From Bacteroidaceae bacterium (GTDB lineage: Bacteria > Bacteroidota > Bacteroidia > Bacteroidales > Bacteroidaceae): a DNA stretch of 64,000 bases. Position 1 is the first letter of the stretch. Every line of letters starts with the position of its first letter. The DNA lies in NCBI GenBank assembly GCA_017615125.1, contig JAGAAS010000042.1:1-64000 (forward strand). The letters run 5' to 3'. Below the pieces are notes generated by a model, which made no database searches, was not told the origin of the DNA, and saw only the letters and a program-made list of their open reading frames with translations. Positions 8,021 through 16,206 of this stretch are shown in pieces. The translations under genes and the position numbers were made by a program.

Positions 8021-8068
8021 CTCAATATACTGTTTGCGGGCTGCGGGCCTCGGGTGTTATCTCAAAAA

Positions 8069-8425
8069 AGGGAGCAGCTGGCCTGTAAGCCGGGTTCTGT
8101 ACCCCCGCGGGGGGCGTCTGTCATCTATCTCGGTCCGCTGTCGCCAACGGACTCTAGCGTTCTACCCTCCGGCTCGGACGGGCCGCCCTCGAGCGCCGGT
8201 ATACATGAACTTGCAACTCCCAAGACGCACAGCCTGCCGATCGCTCGGCAGCTGGTGAGCTCTTGCCTCACCTTCTCACCCTTACCCCGCGGGGGGCGGT
8301 TGTTTTCTTCTGCGTTACTCTGCCGTCGCCGACAGCTTCCCGTTAAGAAGTGGGATGCCCTGTGTTGCCCGGACTTTCCTCCTGCCCCCGAAGGGCAAGC
8401 GACAGACCGTCCAACTGCTTCCAAT
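8069..8425 (-). ncRNA. rnpB: RNase P RNA (class A)
   Basis: Read on the reverse strand, the region shows the conserved blocks of RNase P RNA: GAGGAAAGTCCGGGC near the 5' end, GGGTAAGGGTGAGAAGG and CAAGAGCTCACC, ACCGGCGCTCGAGG, GATAGATGACAGAC, and a 3' end with CAGAACCCGGCTTACAGGCC that pairs with the 5' end region. It is the catalytic RNA that trims tRNA 5' ends. Ends are estimated to within a few bases; the 5' end is set by the promoter at 8430-8460, and a T-run follows the 3' end. Confidence 0.95.
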
Positions 8426-8429
8426 GGGA

Positions 8430-8460
8430 CAAAAGTACGATTAAGTGAGAGAAATGCAAA
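8430..8460 (-). promoter_or_regulatory. Promoter of RNase P RNA
   Basis: On the reverse strand TTTG (8457-8460), 19 bases, then TACTTTTG (8430-8437): a perfect Bacteroidetes -33/-7 pair placed just upstream of the RNA 5' end. Confidence 0.9.
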
Positions 8461-8577
8461 AGAAAAGTTCATTTTTCTTTTCATTTCCGAGCGATAGTAC
8501 CTTAAACCGATAGGTTAAATTTAGTGCAAGGTGAGAGAAAAACCAAATTTATTTGAGTTTTTCCGAACCGCAGCCTA

Positions 8578-8602
8578 CTTTAAACGATGAATATCGTTAA
8601 AG
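8578..8602 (+). promoter_or_regulatory. Palindrome, candidate operator of the Fur-family gene
   Basis: CTTTAAACGAT (8578-8588) and ATCGTTAAAG (8593-8602) form a nearly perfect inverted repeat around a 4-base centre, upstream of the promoter. A weaker version (TTAAACC, GATA, GGTTAAA) is at 8502-8519 in the first copy of the duplication. An operator for autoregulation is an inference. Confidence 0.45.
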
Positions 8603-8633
8603 TTAGGGTAAGATGTGAGAAAAAACAAATTTA

Positions 8634-8666
8634 TTTGCGTTTTTCCGAAAAAGACCTCTACCTTTG
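8634..8666 (+). promoter_or_regulatory. Promoter of the Fur-family gene
   Basis: TTTG (8634-8637), 21 bases, TACCTTTG (8659-8666). The ATG at 8671 is only four bases beyond the -7 element, so the message may have almost no leader. Confidence 0.8.
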
Positions 8667-8670
8667 CGGT

Positions 8671-9105
8671 ATGAATGAAGCGGATCTGGAGATGCGGATG
8701 AAGGAGCACGGCGTGCGTCCCACAGCCATGCGCCTGCTGGTGCTGAGAGCCCTCACGGAGGCGACGGGCACGCTCACGCTGCGCGACCTGGAGGACGTGC
8801 TGGCGCCTGCCGACAAGAGCACCCTCTTCCGCACGCTCACCCTCTTCCAGGAGCATCACCTGGTGCACGCCATCGAGGACGGCACGGGCTCGACGCGCTA
8901 CGAGGCGTGCCTGAGCCACACCAGCCATCAGGAGAAGGACGACCAGCACGTGCACTTCCACTGCACCCGCTGCGGCAGCACCTTCTGCCTGACGGAGACG
9001 CCCATACCGCCCGTCACCCTTCCCGAGGGCTACGAGGCCGAAACATCCAACTTTGTGATGACAGGCCTCTGTCCCCGCTGCGCCCGACGCCTCGCACGCG
9101 GATAA
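8671..9105 (+). CDS. Fur-family metal-responsive transcriptional regulator
   Basis: 144 residues. The N-terminal half is a winged helix (VRPTAMRLLVLRALTEATGTLTLRDLEDVLAPADKSTLFRTLTLFQEHHLVH). The C-terminal half has the metal-binding dimerisation domain with HTSHQEKDDQHVHFHCTRCG and a second CxxC pair, GLCPRCARR, typical of the structural zinc site. Whether it senses iron, zinc or peroxide cannot be settled; absence of the usual Fur HHDH string and the two CxxC pairs make a Zur-type role thinkable. The start is ATG at 8671 because the promoter -7 element ends at 8666; an upstream in-frame ATG at 8587 would lie before the promoter. It precedes the B12 operon but a terminator separates them. 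Confidence 0.85.
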   Translation: MNEADLEMRMKEHGVRPTAMRLLVLRALTEATGTLTLRDLEDVLAPADKSTLFRTLTLFQEHHLVHAIEDGTGSTRYEACLSHTSHQEKDDQHVHFHCTRCGSTFCLTETPIPPVTLPEGYEAETSNFVMTGLCPRCARRLARG

Positions 9106-9107
9106 AG

Positions 9108-9147
9108 GACTCTTCCCGAAAAGAGTCAAAAAAACATAGTTTTTTTT
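9108..9147 (+). terminator. Probable terminator after the Fur-family gene
   Basis: GACTCTT (9108-9114) pairs with AAGAGTC (9121-9127), and a T-run follows at 9140-9147 after an A-rich spacer. The distance of the T-run makes it less than ideal. Confidence 0.5.
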
Positions 9148-9182
9148 CCACTTTCAATTTTTTTATACTACCTTCGCGCCCT

Positions 9183-9420
9183 GAAGTGGTTTCGGAAGGG
9201 CACCCTCGTGCTGCCCCGATGAGTAAATTGGAATCCGGTGTGAATCCGGGACAGTACCTGCTGCTGTAAATCCTCCTTCGAACAGAAGGGAAGAAGTTTG
9301 TTGAAATCGCAACGCCACTGGTGCGGGAAACCGACTGGGAAGGCACAACAAACAGGGACAAGTCAGAAAACCAGCCACCGAGAAACAAGAACTGATTCCT
9401 GCCTGCAGGTGTACGGGCGA
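9183..9420 (+). promoter_or_regulatory. Cobalamin (adenosylcobalamin-class) riboswitch
   Basis: Conserved elements are visible in order: GGAATCCGGTGTGAATCCGG and GGACAGTACCTGCTGCTGTA (core and L5), GCCACTGG, CGGGAAACCGACTGGGAAGG, then the B12 box at 9361-9379 (AGTCAGAAAACCAGCCACC). A CCTGCCTGCAGG element at 9398-9409 can form the L13 hairpin that kisses L5 next to the start of the receptor gene at 9428. Binding of B12 derivatives normally shuts off the downstream import genes. A weak -7 (TACCTTCG, 9169-9176) sits just upstream. Confidence 0.93.
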
Positions 9421-9427
9421 GAAGAGT

Positions 9428-11482
9428 ATGAGAGGACAAAGAAGAAAGCTACAGCTGGTATGGTGCCTTGCGATGTGTCTGACAGCACTTCGCGCCTACG
9501 CCGCGCATACATATGTGTGCGAGGAGCTGACGGACGAGCCCCTTGCCATTGACTCCATCACCCACGCGCTGGACGAGGTGCTCGTCGTCGCCCAGCACAG
9601 CACACGCGAGATAGCCCCCGTGCAGGAGCTGGGCGGAGGGAAGCTCAGGAGGCTCTCGGTGTACTCCGTTGCCGACGCCCTGCGCTACTTCAGCGGCATA
9701 CAGATCAAGGACTACGGAGGCATAGGGGGGCTGAAGACGGTGAACGTGCGCTCGATGGGAAGCCAGCACGTGGGCGTCTTCTACGACGGCGTGCAGCTGG
9801 GGAACGCCCAGAACGGCACCATCGACCTGGGGCGCTTCTCGCTGGATAACATGGAGAGCATCTCGCTCTACAACGGGCAGAAGAGCTCCATCCTGCAGTC
9901 GGCCAAGGACTTCGCCTCTGCCAGCGCTGTGTACATGCGCACGCGCCGCCCTGTCTTCGAAGGCTCCGAGAAGGACCATTGGAACATAGGCATGAAGGCA
10001 GGCTCGTTCGACACGTACAACCCCTCGCTGCTGTGGGAGCACCGGCTCGACTCGCTCGTAAGCTCGAGCGTGAGCGCCGAGTACATGACCACCAGCGGGC
10101 GCTACCCATTCACCCTGCGCAAGAAGGACGGCTACGACACCACGATGGTGCGCCAGAACGGCGACGTGGAAGCCCTGCGCGTGGAGGCAGCCCTCTTCGG
10201 AAGGACGGCACGTGCCGACTGGCGCACGAAGGTCTACCTCTACGACTCGGAGCGGGGCTTCCCGGGTGCTGCCGTGCGCGAGTCGCCCGGGCAGTTCAGC
10301 CATCAGGACAGGCAGTGGGATACCAACGCCTTCGCGCAGGGAAGCCTGCACTACGACGTCTCGGACTTCTACAGCGTTCAAATGCTCGCGAAGTACGCCT
10401 ACGACTACCTGCACTACCTCTCCGACCCCCGCCTCGACGTCTCCACGATGTACATCGACAACCACTTCCGCCAGCAGGAGAGCTACGCCTCGGCAGCACA
10501 CCTCTTCACGCTGACACCCTGGTGGAGCATCGCTGCCTCGACGGATATCCAGTACAACACCCTCGCTGCCGACCTGACCGACTTCGTCTTCCCCACCCGC
10601 CTCACGGCGCTGGCGTCGGCAGCCTCGTCCCTCGAGTGGAGCCGCCTGCGCATGCAGGGAAGCCTCCTTTACACCCATGTGAACGACCATACCCGCCTGG
10701 AGAGCGCCAACGCAGGCACCCTCCGTCGCGTGACGCCAACCCTCCTGGCGTCGTGGAAACCCCTGGAGCACGCCGACTGGAACCTGCGCGCCCTGTATAA
10801 GAAGGTGTTCCGCATGCCTACCTTCAACGACCTGTACTACACGTTCATCGGCAACGCCAACCTCAAGCCCGAGTACACCACGCAGTACAACCTCGGCACG
10901 ACGCTCACCCTTCACAACGAGGGCAGCGTGCTGCAGCGCCTGACACTGCAGGCCGACGCCTACTACAACACCGTGAAGGACAAGATCATTGCAATGCCCA
11001 CCTCCAACCAGTTCCGGTGGACCATGATTAACCTGGGCTACGTGGAGATACGGGGCTTAGACCTCGCGCTGCAGACGGAATGGGCGCTGGGTGCCACGCG
11101 CCACACAGGGCGCCTCACCTACACCTTCCAGAAGGCGCAGGACATGACCGACGAGAGCAGCCCCTGGTACGGAGGGCAGATACCCTACATCCCCTGGCAC
11201 AGCGGCTCCCTCGTCTACTCGGGCGACTATCGCCAGTGGGCGTGGAACATCAGCTTCATCTACACCGGCGAGCGCTACGAGTCGGTAGCCAACATTGCCG
11301 AAAATCACGCGCAGCCCTGGTACACGACGGACTGCAGCCTGTCGCACACCCTGCCCCTGAGCATCGGGACGCTGCGCACGACGCTGGAGATAAACAACCT
11401 GTTCAACCAGCAGTACGAGGTAGTACAGTGCTACCCGATGCCTGGAATAAACGGCAGGCTGAAGTTCGGATTAACGATTTGA
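9428..11482 (+). CDS. btuB: TonB-dependent outer-membrane cobalamin receptor (BtuB-like)
   Basis: 684 residues. A signal peptide (QLVWCLAMCLTALRAYA) is followed by a TonB-box-like segment LDEVLVVAQH near residue 50 and a plug domain (SVADALRYFSGIQIKDYGGIGGLKTVNVRSMGSQHVGVFYDGVQLGNAQNG). A 22-strand-type barrel with many alternating aromatic strands follows, ending LKFGLTI. The plug and length fit BtuB-type receptors, and the cobalamin riboswitch directly upstream supports B12 or a precursor corrinoid as cargo. It imports corrinoids across the outer membrane using TonB energy. It is the first gene of a four-gene run with the surface lipoproteins that follow six bases later. No corrinoid periplasmic or inner-membrane transporter is in the window. 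Confidence 0.92.
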   Translation: MRGQRRKLQLVWCLAMCLTALRAYAAHTYVCEELTDEPLAIDSITHALDEVLVVAQHSTREIAPVQELGGGKLRRLSVYSVADALRYFSGIQIKDYGGIGGLKTVNVRSMGSQHVGVFYDGVQLGNAQNGTIDLGRFSLDNMESISLYNGQKSSILQSAKDFASASAVYMRTRRPVFEGSEKDHWNIGMKAGSFDTYNPSLLWEHRLDSLVSSSVSAEYMTTSGRYPFTLRKKDGYDTTMVRQNGDVEALRVEAALFGRTARADWRTKVYLYDSERGFPGAAVRESPGQFSHQDRQWDTNAFAQGSLHYDVSDFYSVQMLAKYAYDYLHYLSDPRLDVSTMYIDNHFRQQESYASAAHLFTLTPWWSIAASTDIQYNTLAADLTDFVFPTRLTALASAASSLEWSRLRMQGSLLYTHVNDHTRLESANAGTLRRVTPTLLASWKPLEHADWNLRALYKKVFRMPTFNDLYYTFIGNANLKPEYTTQYNLGTTLTLHNEGSVLQRLTLQADAYYNTVKDKIIAMPTSNQFRWTMINLGYVEIRGLDLALQTEWALGATRHTGRLTYTFQKAQDMTDESSPWYGGQIPYIPWHSGSLVYSGDYRQWAWNISFIYTGERYESVANIAENHAQPWYTTDCSLSHTLPLSIGTLRTTLEINNLFNQQYEVVQCYPMPGINGRLKFGLTI

Positions 11483-11488
11483 GAAACC

Positions 11489-12655
11489 ATGCGAAAAAGA
11501 ACGACATATCCACTACTGCTTCTGCTGCTGACAGCCCTGCTGATGCTTGCGGGATGCCATCAAGAGGAGCCCATCATACCAAGCGTAAAGACGCAGGTGA
11601 CGGCGCCCGAGGTGCTGCCCCGCACGAAGGGGTTCTTCCTCCTCAACGAAGGCAACATGGGCAGCAACAAATGCACGCTCGACTTCTTCGACTACGCCTC
11701 AGGCACCTACTACCGCAACATCTACGCCGAGAGGAACCCAGGCGTCGTGCAGGAGCTGGGCGATGTGGGCAACGACCTTGCGGTGTACGGCAGCAAGCTC
11801 TACGCCGTTGTCAACTGCTCCCATTTCGTGGAGGTGATGGACGTGCGCAGCGCGCGGCATCTGGGCCAAGTCAGCATCCCCAACTGCCGCAGCATCGTCT
11901 TCGAGGGGCGCTACGCCTATGTATCGTCGTATGCAGGCCCTGTGCGCATCGACCCCAACGCCCGTCTCGGCTACGTGGCCCGCATCGATACCGCCACGCT
12001 GCAGATTACCGATACCTGCACCGTGGGCTACCAGCCCGAGGAGATGGCGATAGCCAACGGCAAGCTCTATGTAGCCAACTCCGGAGGGTACCGCGTTCCC
12101 AACTACGACACTACCGTCAGCGTCATCGACTTGAGCACCTTCAAAAGGGAGAAGGACATCGACGTTGCCGTCAACCTCCATCGGATGGTGCTCGACGAAA
12201 AGCGCTCGCAGCTCTTTGTCTCCTCGCGCGGCGACTATGGGCAGACGCCTTCGGGCATCTACGTCATCGACACCCGTGCCGACAAGGTGACAGGCTCCAT
12301 CCCTCTCTCGTGCAGCAGCATGACGCTGGCAGGCGACTCGCTCTACGTCGTCAGCGCGGAGTGGAATGCCGCAAAGGCGTCGTACCAGACGACATACGCC
12401 ATCTACGATGTTGCCAGGCAGCAGGTTCTTCCCCGCCCGTTCATCGCCGACGGCACGGAGACGTCTATCGACAAGCCCTACGGGCTCGCTGTCAACCCCG
12501 ACAACGGCGATATCCTTGTCACCGATGCTGCCGATTATATCACCCCCGGCACCCTGCGCTGCTACAGCCCTCAGGGGAAGCTGCGCTGGAGCGTCACCAC
12601 AGGCGACATCCCAAGTAAGATTGCATTTACGACAAAATCATTTATTCTTCAATAA
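11489..12655 (+). CDS. btuG: BtuG-like surface lipoprotein, seven-bladed-propeller B12 binder
   Basis: 388 residues. A lipoprotein signal ends LMLAGC (Cys23) with HQEEP behind it, an acidic surface-export-type sequence. The rest is a YncE/DUF5074-like beta-propeller with repeated blades: GDVGNDLAVYGSKLYAVVN, VEVMDVRSARHLGQVSIPN, PEEMAIANGKLYVANSGG, VSVIDLSTFKREKDIDV, KPYGLAVNPDNGDILVTDA. In Bacteroides thetaiotaomicron BtuG proteins of this design sit on BtuB and bind cobalamin very tightly before passing it to the receptor. Position six bases after the BtuB-like gene and under the B12 riboswitch supports the same role here. The assignment is by architecture and context. Confidence 0.85.
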   Translation: MRKRTTYPLLLLLLTALLMLAGCHQEEPIIPSVKTQVTAPEVLPRTKGFFLLNEGNMGSNKCTLDFFDYASGTYYRNIYAERNPGVVQELGDVGNDLAVYGSKLYAVVNCSHFVEVMDVRSARHLGQVSIPNCRSIVFEGRYAYVSSYAGPVRIDPNARLGYVARIDTATLQITDTCTVGYQPEEMAIANGKLYVANSGGYRVPNYDTTVSVIDLSTFKREKDIDVAVNLHRMVLDEKRSQLFVSSRGDYGQTPSGIYVIDTRADKVTGSIPLSCSSMTLAGDSLYVVSAEWNAAKASYQTTYAIYDVARQQVLPRPFIADGTETSIDKPYGLAVNPDNGDILVTDAADYITPGTLRCYSPQGKLRWSVTTGDIPSKIAFTTKSFILQ

Positions 12656-12684
12656 TTTATTAACCACATTTATCTAAAAACAAA

Positions 12685-13458
12685 ATGAAAAAAATCAATC
12701 TTTTTCTGGCAGCCATCATGGCTGTAATGGTATTCGCAAGCTGCGAAGAAGGTAACGACACCATCGAGAAGGTTCTCACCTTCGAAGGTGCCGCCTGGAA
12801 CGCCCTCATCGACAATCCCGAGTATGGAGGCAAGCTCCTCTACGGAGAAGAAGGGCAAGGTTTCGATCATAATGCCTACACGTGGACCGATGCCGAGACA
12901 GGCTTGTCCACATCGGGCCTTGTAAACGCCTGGGGCGCCTATGCCTACTGGAATGGCGGAATGGCTATCTCCAACTACGTGATGACAGACTACTCGAAGG
13001 CATCCTACACGAACCAGCTCTCTGTTCCCGTCGCTCCCCTCAACGGCACCAACTTCTGCGTCTTCTTCGGCACAGGTGAGCCGGGTGCGCTTCCCTATCT
13101 CTACTTCCCCGCTGGCGAAGCACACACCATCAAGAGCATGAGCGTCATCCCGACATCGTACCTTCTTAACACACTGAAGAACGGCGACGGATGGAGCATC
13201 GACGCCATCGCCGAGGGACAGTATGTCGACATCGCTGCCTACGGATACGACGTCAACGGAAACCTCGTGAAGGAGACCTCCCTCCGCCTCGCTGACGGGC
13301 AGAACATCGTCACCAACTGGAAGACCTTCGACCTCAGCAGCCTGGGCGACATCAACAAGCTGGAGCTGGCTGTAGTGGGTAACGTCAACAACAGCTACGG
13401 CTTTGCCGAGCCTGCCTACTTCGCCTTCGACAACGTTGTCGTTGTCTTCAACGAATAA
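12685..13458 (+). CDS. DUF4465-type surface lipoprotein of the B12 operon
   Basis: 257 residues. A lipoprotein signal ends VMVFASC (Cys20), followed by EEGND. The mature part is a beta-sandwich with LTFEGAAWNALIDNPEYGGKLLYG, SGLVNAWGAYAYWNGGMAISNY, SVIPTSYLLNTLKNGDG, and an ending AYFAFDNVVVVF, matching my memory of DUF4465 proteins found in Bacteroidetes corrinoid loci. It could be an accessory corrinoid-binding protein comparable to BtuH-type proteins, but that is an inference from operon position. It follows the BtuG-like gene by 29 bases. Base composition is a little less GC-rich than btuB. Confidence 0.7.
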   Translation: MKKINLFLAAIMAVMVFASCEEGNDTIEKVLTFEGAAWNALIDNPEYGGKLLYGEEGQGFDHNAYTWTDAETGLSTSGLVNAWGAYAYWNGGMAISNYVMTDYSKASYTNQLSVPVAPLNGTNFCVFFGTGEPGALPYLYFPAGEAHTIKSMSVIPTSYLLNTLKNGDGWSIDAIAEGQYVDIAAYGYDVNGNLVKETSLRLADGQNIVTNWKTFDLSSLGDINKLELAVVGNVNNSYGFAEPAYFAFDNVVVVFNE

Positions 13459-13479
13459 TTTCCACCAACAAACAGGTTA

Positions 13480-14397
13480 TTGAAAGTGACGCATTTCCCT
13501 ACGACTCCGCTACGGCTGCTTTTCGGCACGTTGCTTCTGGCAACGCTCTGGGCCTGCACGCCCGACGAGGAAGAAACCGTCCTCCAGGCAAGCTGCAACC
13601 GCGTGTGGGCTTACATGCCTGCACCCGGGCAGTTCATCAACGAAGGGTATTCGCTGACAACGATGGACGAGGCTTGCCGATGGGCTGAGAGCAGGCTCAA
13701 GGAAGAGCTGTACGTCAGCCTGGGGGCCTTCGGGGGATATATCGTCGTCGGCTTCGATCATGCTATTGTCAACGACGGCAGTTATAATCTCTCCATCAAA
13801 GGCAACGCCTACGACGGCAACAGCGAGCCGGGCATCGTGTGGGTGATGTGCGACACGAACGGCAACGGCAAACCCGACGACACGTGGTATGAGCTGCGCG
13901 GCTCCGATGCAGACGACAGTTCCACTTGGCACGACTACGAAGTGACGTACCATCGTCCTTCGGAGCCAGGACAACCCGTACGCTGGACTGACAATCACGC
14001 GCAGGAGGGCTATGTGGACTATCTTGCTGCCTACCATCAGCAGGACACGTACTACCCCCTCTGGGCCGATGCCGACAGTCTGACGCTTAAGGGCACGCGG
14101 TTAGCCCCGCACAGCTACGACGCCAGCGGAAACGGCACGCTGTGGATCAACGAGAGCTTTGCCTGGGGATATGCCGACAACTACAGTGCCGAAGACCTCT
14201 TTGCCGATCCTGACGGAATGAAATGCAATCATTTCCGCATCAGCGATGCTGTGGACGAAAAGGGCTCCCCCATACGGTTCGACTCCATCCACTTCGTAAA
14301 GGTGCAGACAGCCGTCCTCGCCCAGTGCGGATGGATAGGCGAAGTCTCGACAGAGGTGATTGCTATCCGCGACTATAACCTGCTAAAGAAAAAATAG
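13480..14397 (+). CDS. Surface lipoprotein of the B12 operon, unknown function
   Basis: 305 residues from a TTG start at 13480 (the frame has no ATG near; GTG at 13486 is the alternative). A lipoprotein signal ends ATLWAC (Cys26) followed by TPDEEE. The mature protein has SLGAFGGYIVVGFDHAIVNDGSYNLSIKGNAYDGNSEPGIVWVMCDTNGNGKPDDTWYELRGSD: an extracellular beta-sandwich with a DTNGNGKPDD loop resembling a calcium-binding turn. The C-terminal part repeats this style (FDSIHFVKVQTAV...GWIGEVSTEVIAIRDY). I recall proteins like this annotated only as cell surface proteins beside BtuB/BtuG genes. Being 21 bases after the DUF4465 gene and before a terminator, it is the last gene of the riboswitch-controlled operon. 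Confidence 0.7.
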   Translation: MKVTHFPTTPLRLLFGTLLLATLWACTPDEEETVLQASCNRVWAYMPAPGQFINEGYSLTTMDEACRWAESRLKEELYVSLGAFGGYIVVGFDHAIVNDGSYNLSIKGNAYDGNSEPGIVWVMCDTNGNGKPDDTWYELRGSDADDSSTWHDYEVTYHRPSEPGQPVRWTDNHAQEGYVDYLAAYHQQDTYYPLWADADSLTLKGTRLAPHSYDASGNGTLWINESFAWGYADNYSAEDLFADPDGMKCNHFRISDAVDEKGSPIRFDSIHFVKVQTAVLAQCGWIGEVSTEVIAIRDYNLLKKK

Positions 14398-14435
14398 ATG
14401 TTTTTCTCATGATAATCTATTGATTACTGTTTGCT

Positions 14436-14472
14436 GGGAGGCCATGCTCGTGAGAGTGTGGCTTCCTTTTTT
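14436..14472 (+). terminator. Intrinsic terminator of the B12 operon
   Basis: GGGAGGCCA (14436-14444) pairs, with one G-U pair, with TGGCTTCC (14459-14466), followed by six T. It lies between convergent genes. Confidence 0.7.
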
Positions 14473-14477
14473 CCCAA

Positions 14478-15506
14478 TCACGCAGGAAAGGTAAAGGTGA
14501 ACATAGTCAACGGCGGATTGCTGTCGCATGTCAGCGTTCCTCCATGCAGTTCCATGATACGACGCGCGAGAGCCAGCCCTATGCCCGTGCCCTCTTTCTT
14601 TGTGCTATAAAAAGGCTGGAATATCTGTTCTGTTTCGGAAGATGCGATGAGAGGACCGTTGTTGCTGACGACAATGCGGATCTCTTCTGACGACTTGGAG
14701 GCGTGCAGGCTAATATGTCCGTCTCCTTGCCCGTCAATGGCTTGCATTGCATTACGAACGATATTCAACAACGCCAGCCGTACGAGTTTTTCATCGGCAT
14801 GAAGGGTTGGCTCACCCTGCGCAGAGTAGCTGACGCGTTGTGCCATCGGCTCACAGTTCAGAGTCAAGCGCAGTCCTTCAAAGAGCATCCGTACTGGAAT
14901 ATCAGCCCATTGCGGATCGGGAAGCTGAGTCAGTTCTTGATAATGTTCCAGAAAGCTACGAATGCCTTCTGCTTGCTGATGAATGATAGAGAGAGACTCC
15001 GCACGCTCTTCCTCTGAGATGGAGGTTGTCTGCATCCAATCCGTGAGCGAGATGATGGGTGTGACAGAGTTGCGAAGCTCGTGCGCCATCACGCGCAAGA
15101 TGCGGTCGTAGTATTGTCGCTGCGATTCCATACCTGCACGATCGAGACAGTAGGATTGGAGCACGCGATTCATATCGCGGAGAACAGGCCCTAACATGGG
15201 GTCGTCAGATCGTGGCAGGCGTGCCGTCGTATCACGGTTCTCCATCGCTCCCACAAAAAAAGTTGTCTGATGCAACGGAAGACGCACGAGGTGCCACAGA
15301 CGGATAATTGCCCAGACACAGACGATGAGACAAACAATTCCCGCTAATGAAAGGCCAAGAGGCGAAGAGGCCAACGGATCTAATGACGATGGCGCTATGG
15401 AACTGAAGGCACTGCAAAGGGTGGCAGTCAGTCCACTTACGGAAACAATCATGACAAGAAGCGTTGCTATCAGATGACGCGAGTAATGTCGACTATACGA
15501 GGCCAT
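14478..15506 (-). CDS. Two-component sensor histidine kinase
   Basis: 342 residues. Two N-terminal membrane helices (HLIATLLVMIVSVSGLTATL and LGLSLAGIVCLIVCVWAIIRL) enclose a very short periplasmic loop of about 20 residues, so sensing is probably in the membrane or cytoplasm. Next come an H-box VMAHELRNSVTP (His142), an N-box LLNIVRNAMQAIDGQ, and the G boxes VSNNGP and GTGIGLALARRIMELHGG. It autophosphorylates and passes phosphate to the response regulator encoded immediately upstream; the two genes overlap by 14 bases, indicating a coupled pair. The pair diverges from the multi-permease efflux locus, which it probably controls. Confidence 0.9.
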   Translation of the reverse strand: MASYSRHYSRHLIATLLVMIVSVSGLTATLCSAFSSIAPSSLDPLASSPLGLSLAGIVCLIVCVWAIIRLWHLVRLPLHQTTFFVGAMENRDTTARLPRSDDPMLGPVLRDMNRVLQSYCLDRAGMESQRQYYDRILRVMAHELRNSVTPIISLTDWMQTTSISEEERAESLSIIHQQAEGIRSFLEHYQELTQLPDPQWADIPVRMLFEGLRLTLNCEPMAQRVSYSAQGEPTLHADEKLVRLALLNIVRNAMQAIDGQGDGHISLHASKSSEEIRIVVSNNGPLIASSETEQIFQPFYSTKKEGTGIGLALARRIMELHGGTLTCDSNPPLTMFTFTFPA

Positions 15507-16134
15507 AACGTTTCATCTTACTGTATAAGGTAGAACGACTGATGCCAAGAGCCTTTGCGGCTGCCTTGATATTCCCGTTGTGTTCTCTTATAATCTCCTT
15601 GATGTGCTCACGCTCCATTTCGGCGAGAGACGAAGCCGTATTCAGACTTTTCTCTGTCGGTACCTCTTTGGCTCCTTCGTCCATCTGCGCCTTGTTTTCT
15701 TCCTTCTCCTCAGCAACTGGCTTCTGGCGGAGGGATGTTTCCCTGTGTTTCTTTACGGCTTCTGCTATTTTCTGCACAAGCTGAGCATTGTCCCAAGGTT
15801 TCTGTATAAAATCATCGGCTCCCTGCTTCATACAGTTCACAGCCAAGTCTATTCCACTGAATGCCGTAATCAAAACAACAGCTGGAGGATTGTCCAGACA
15901 GCTGTAGCGCTTAATACGGTTCAGCCAAAAGATTCCGTCTGCCCCGTCCATCTTTCCTTTTCCAAAATTCATGTCCAACAACACGACATCCACATTTCCT
16001 TCCCGTATTATCGCAGGAATCAGTTGAGGGTCGCTCACAGCAGCCACTGTGCTGAACGAATCCTTCAAAACGAGACGTAGCGACTGCAGCACCGCCACAT
16101 TGTCGTCGATGATGAGTACACGCGCTTGAATCAT
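15493..16134 (-). CDS. Response regulator: receiver plus Fis-type HTH, no AAA+ domain
   Basis: 213 residues from ATG at 16132-16134. The receiver domain (1-125) has Asp10/Asp11, phospho-acceptor Asp54 in VVLLDMNFG, the switch Thr90 region VVLITAFSG and Lys112 in IQKPWD. A charged linker (about 130-165) is followed by a Fis-type helix-turn-helix, EREHIKEIIREHNGNIKAAAKALGISRSTLYSKMKRYGLV. This is an NtrC-like protein that has lost or never had the sigma-54-activating ATPase domain, comparable in plan to PrrA/ActR regulators. The open frame reaches 16344 but the N-terminal extension is not protein-like. Its target is probably the divergent efflux operon; see the shared boxes at 16207 and 24291. 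Confidence 0.9.
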   Translation of the reverse strand: MIQARVLIIDDNVAVLQSLRLVLKDSFSTVAAVSDPQLIPAIIREGNVDVVLLDMNFGKGKMDGADGIFWLNRIKRYSCLDNPPAVVLITAFSGIDLAVNCMKQGADDFIQKPWDNAQLVQKIAEAVKKHRETSLRQKPVAEEKEENKAQMDEGAKEVPTEKSLNTASSLAEMEREHIKEIIREHNGNIKAAAKALGISRSTLYSKMKRYGLV

Positions 16135-16206
16135 GAGGCCAAAATAACGATAAAAATACGATTTACACAAACAAAACGCCCTAAATTCAAGAAACCGCAA
16201 CGATAA

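Larger units (their letters stand above)
8498..8666 (+). repeat. Imperfect tandem duplication of the fur-like gene promoter region
   Basis: The block from TACCTTAAA (8498) through CAAATTTATTTGAGTTTTTC is repeated about 80 bases later, from TACTTTAAA (8576) through CAAATTTATTTGCGTTTTTC. Both copies carry TTTG in the same place. Only the second is followed by a perfect TACCTTTG; the first has TACTTTAA at the equivalent distance. Confidence 0.8.

Noticed and set aside
6755-8497. 580-codon forward open frame
   Set aside because: Shadow of the YihY gene running into RNase P RNA; composition is low-complexity Glu/Val/Asp.
9449-10915. 488-codon reverse open frame opposite btuB
   Set aside because: Antisense shadow; btuB is supported by riboswitch, signal peptide and plug motifs.
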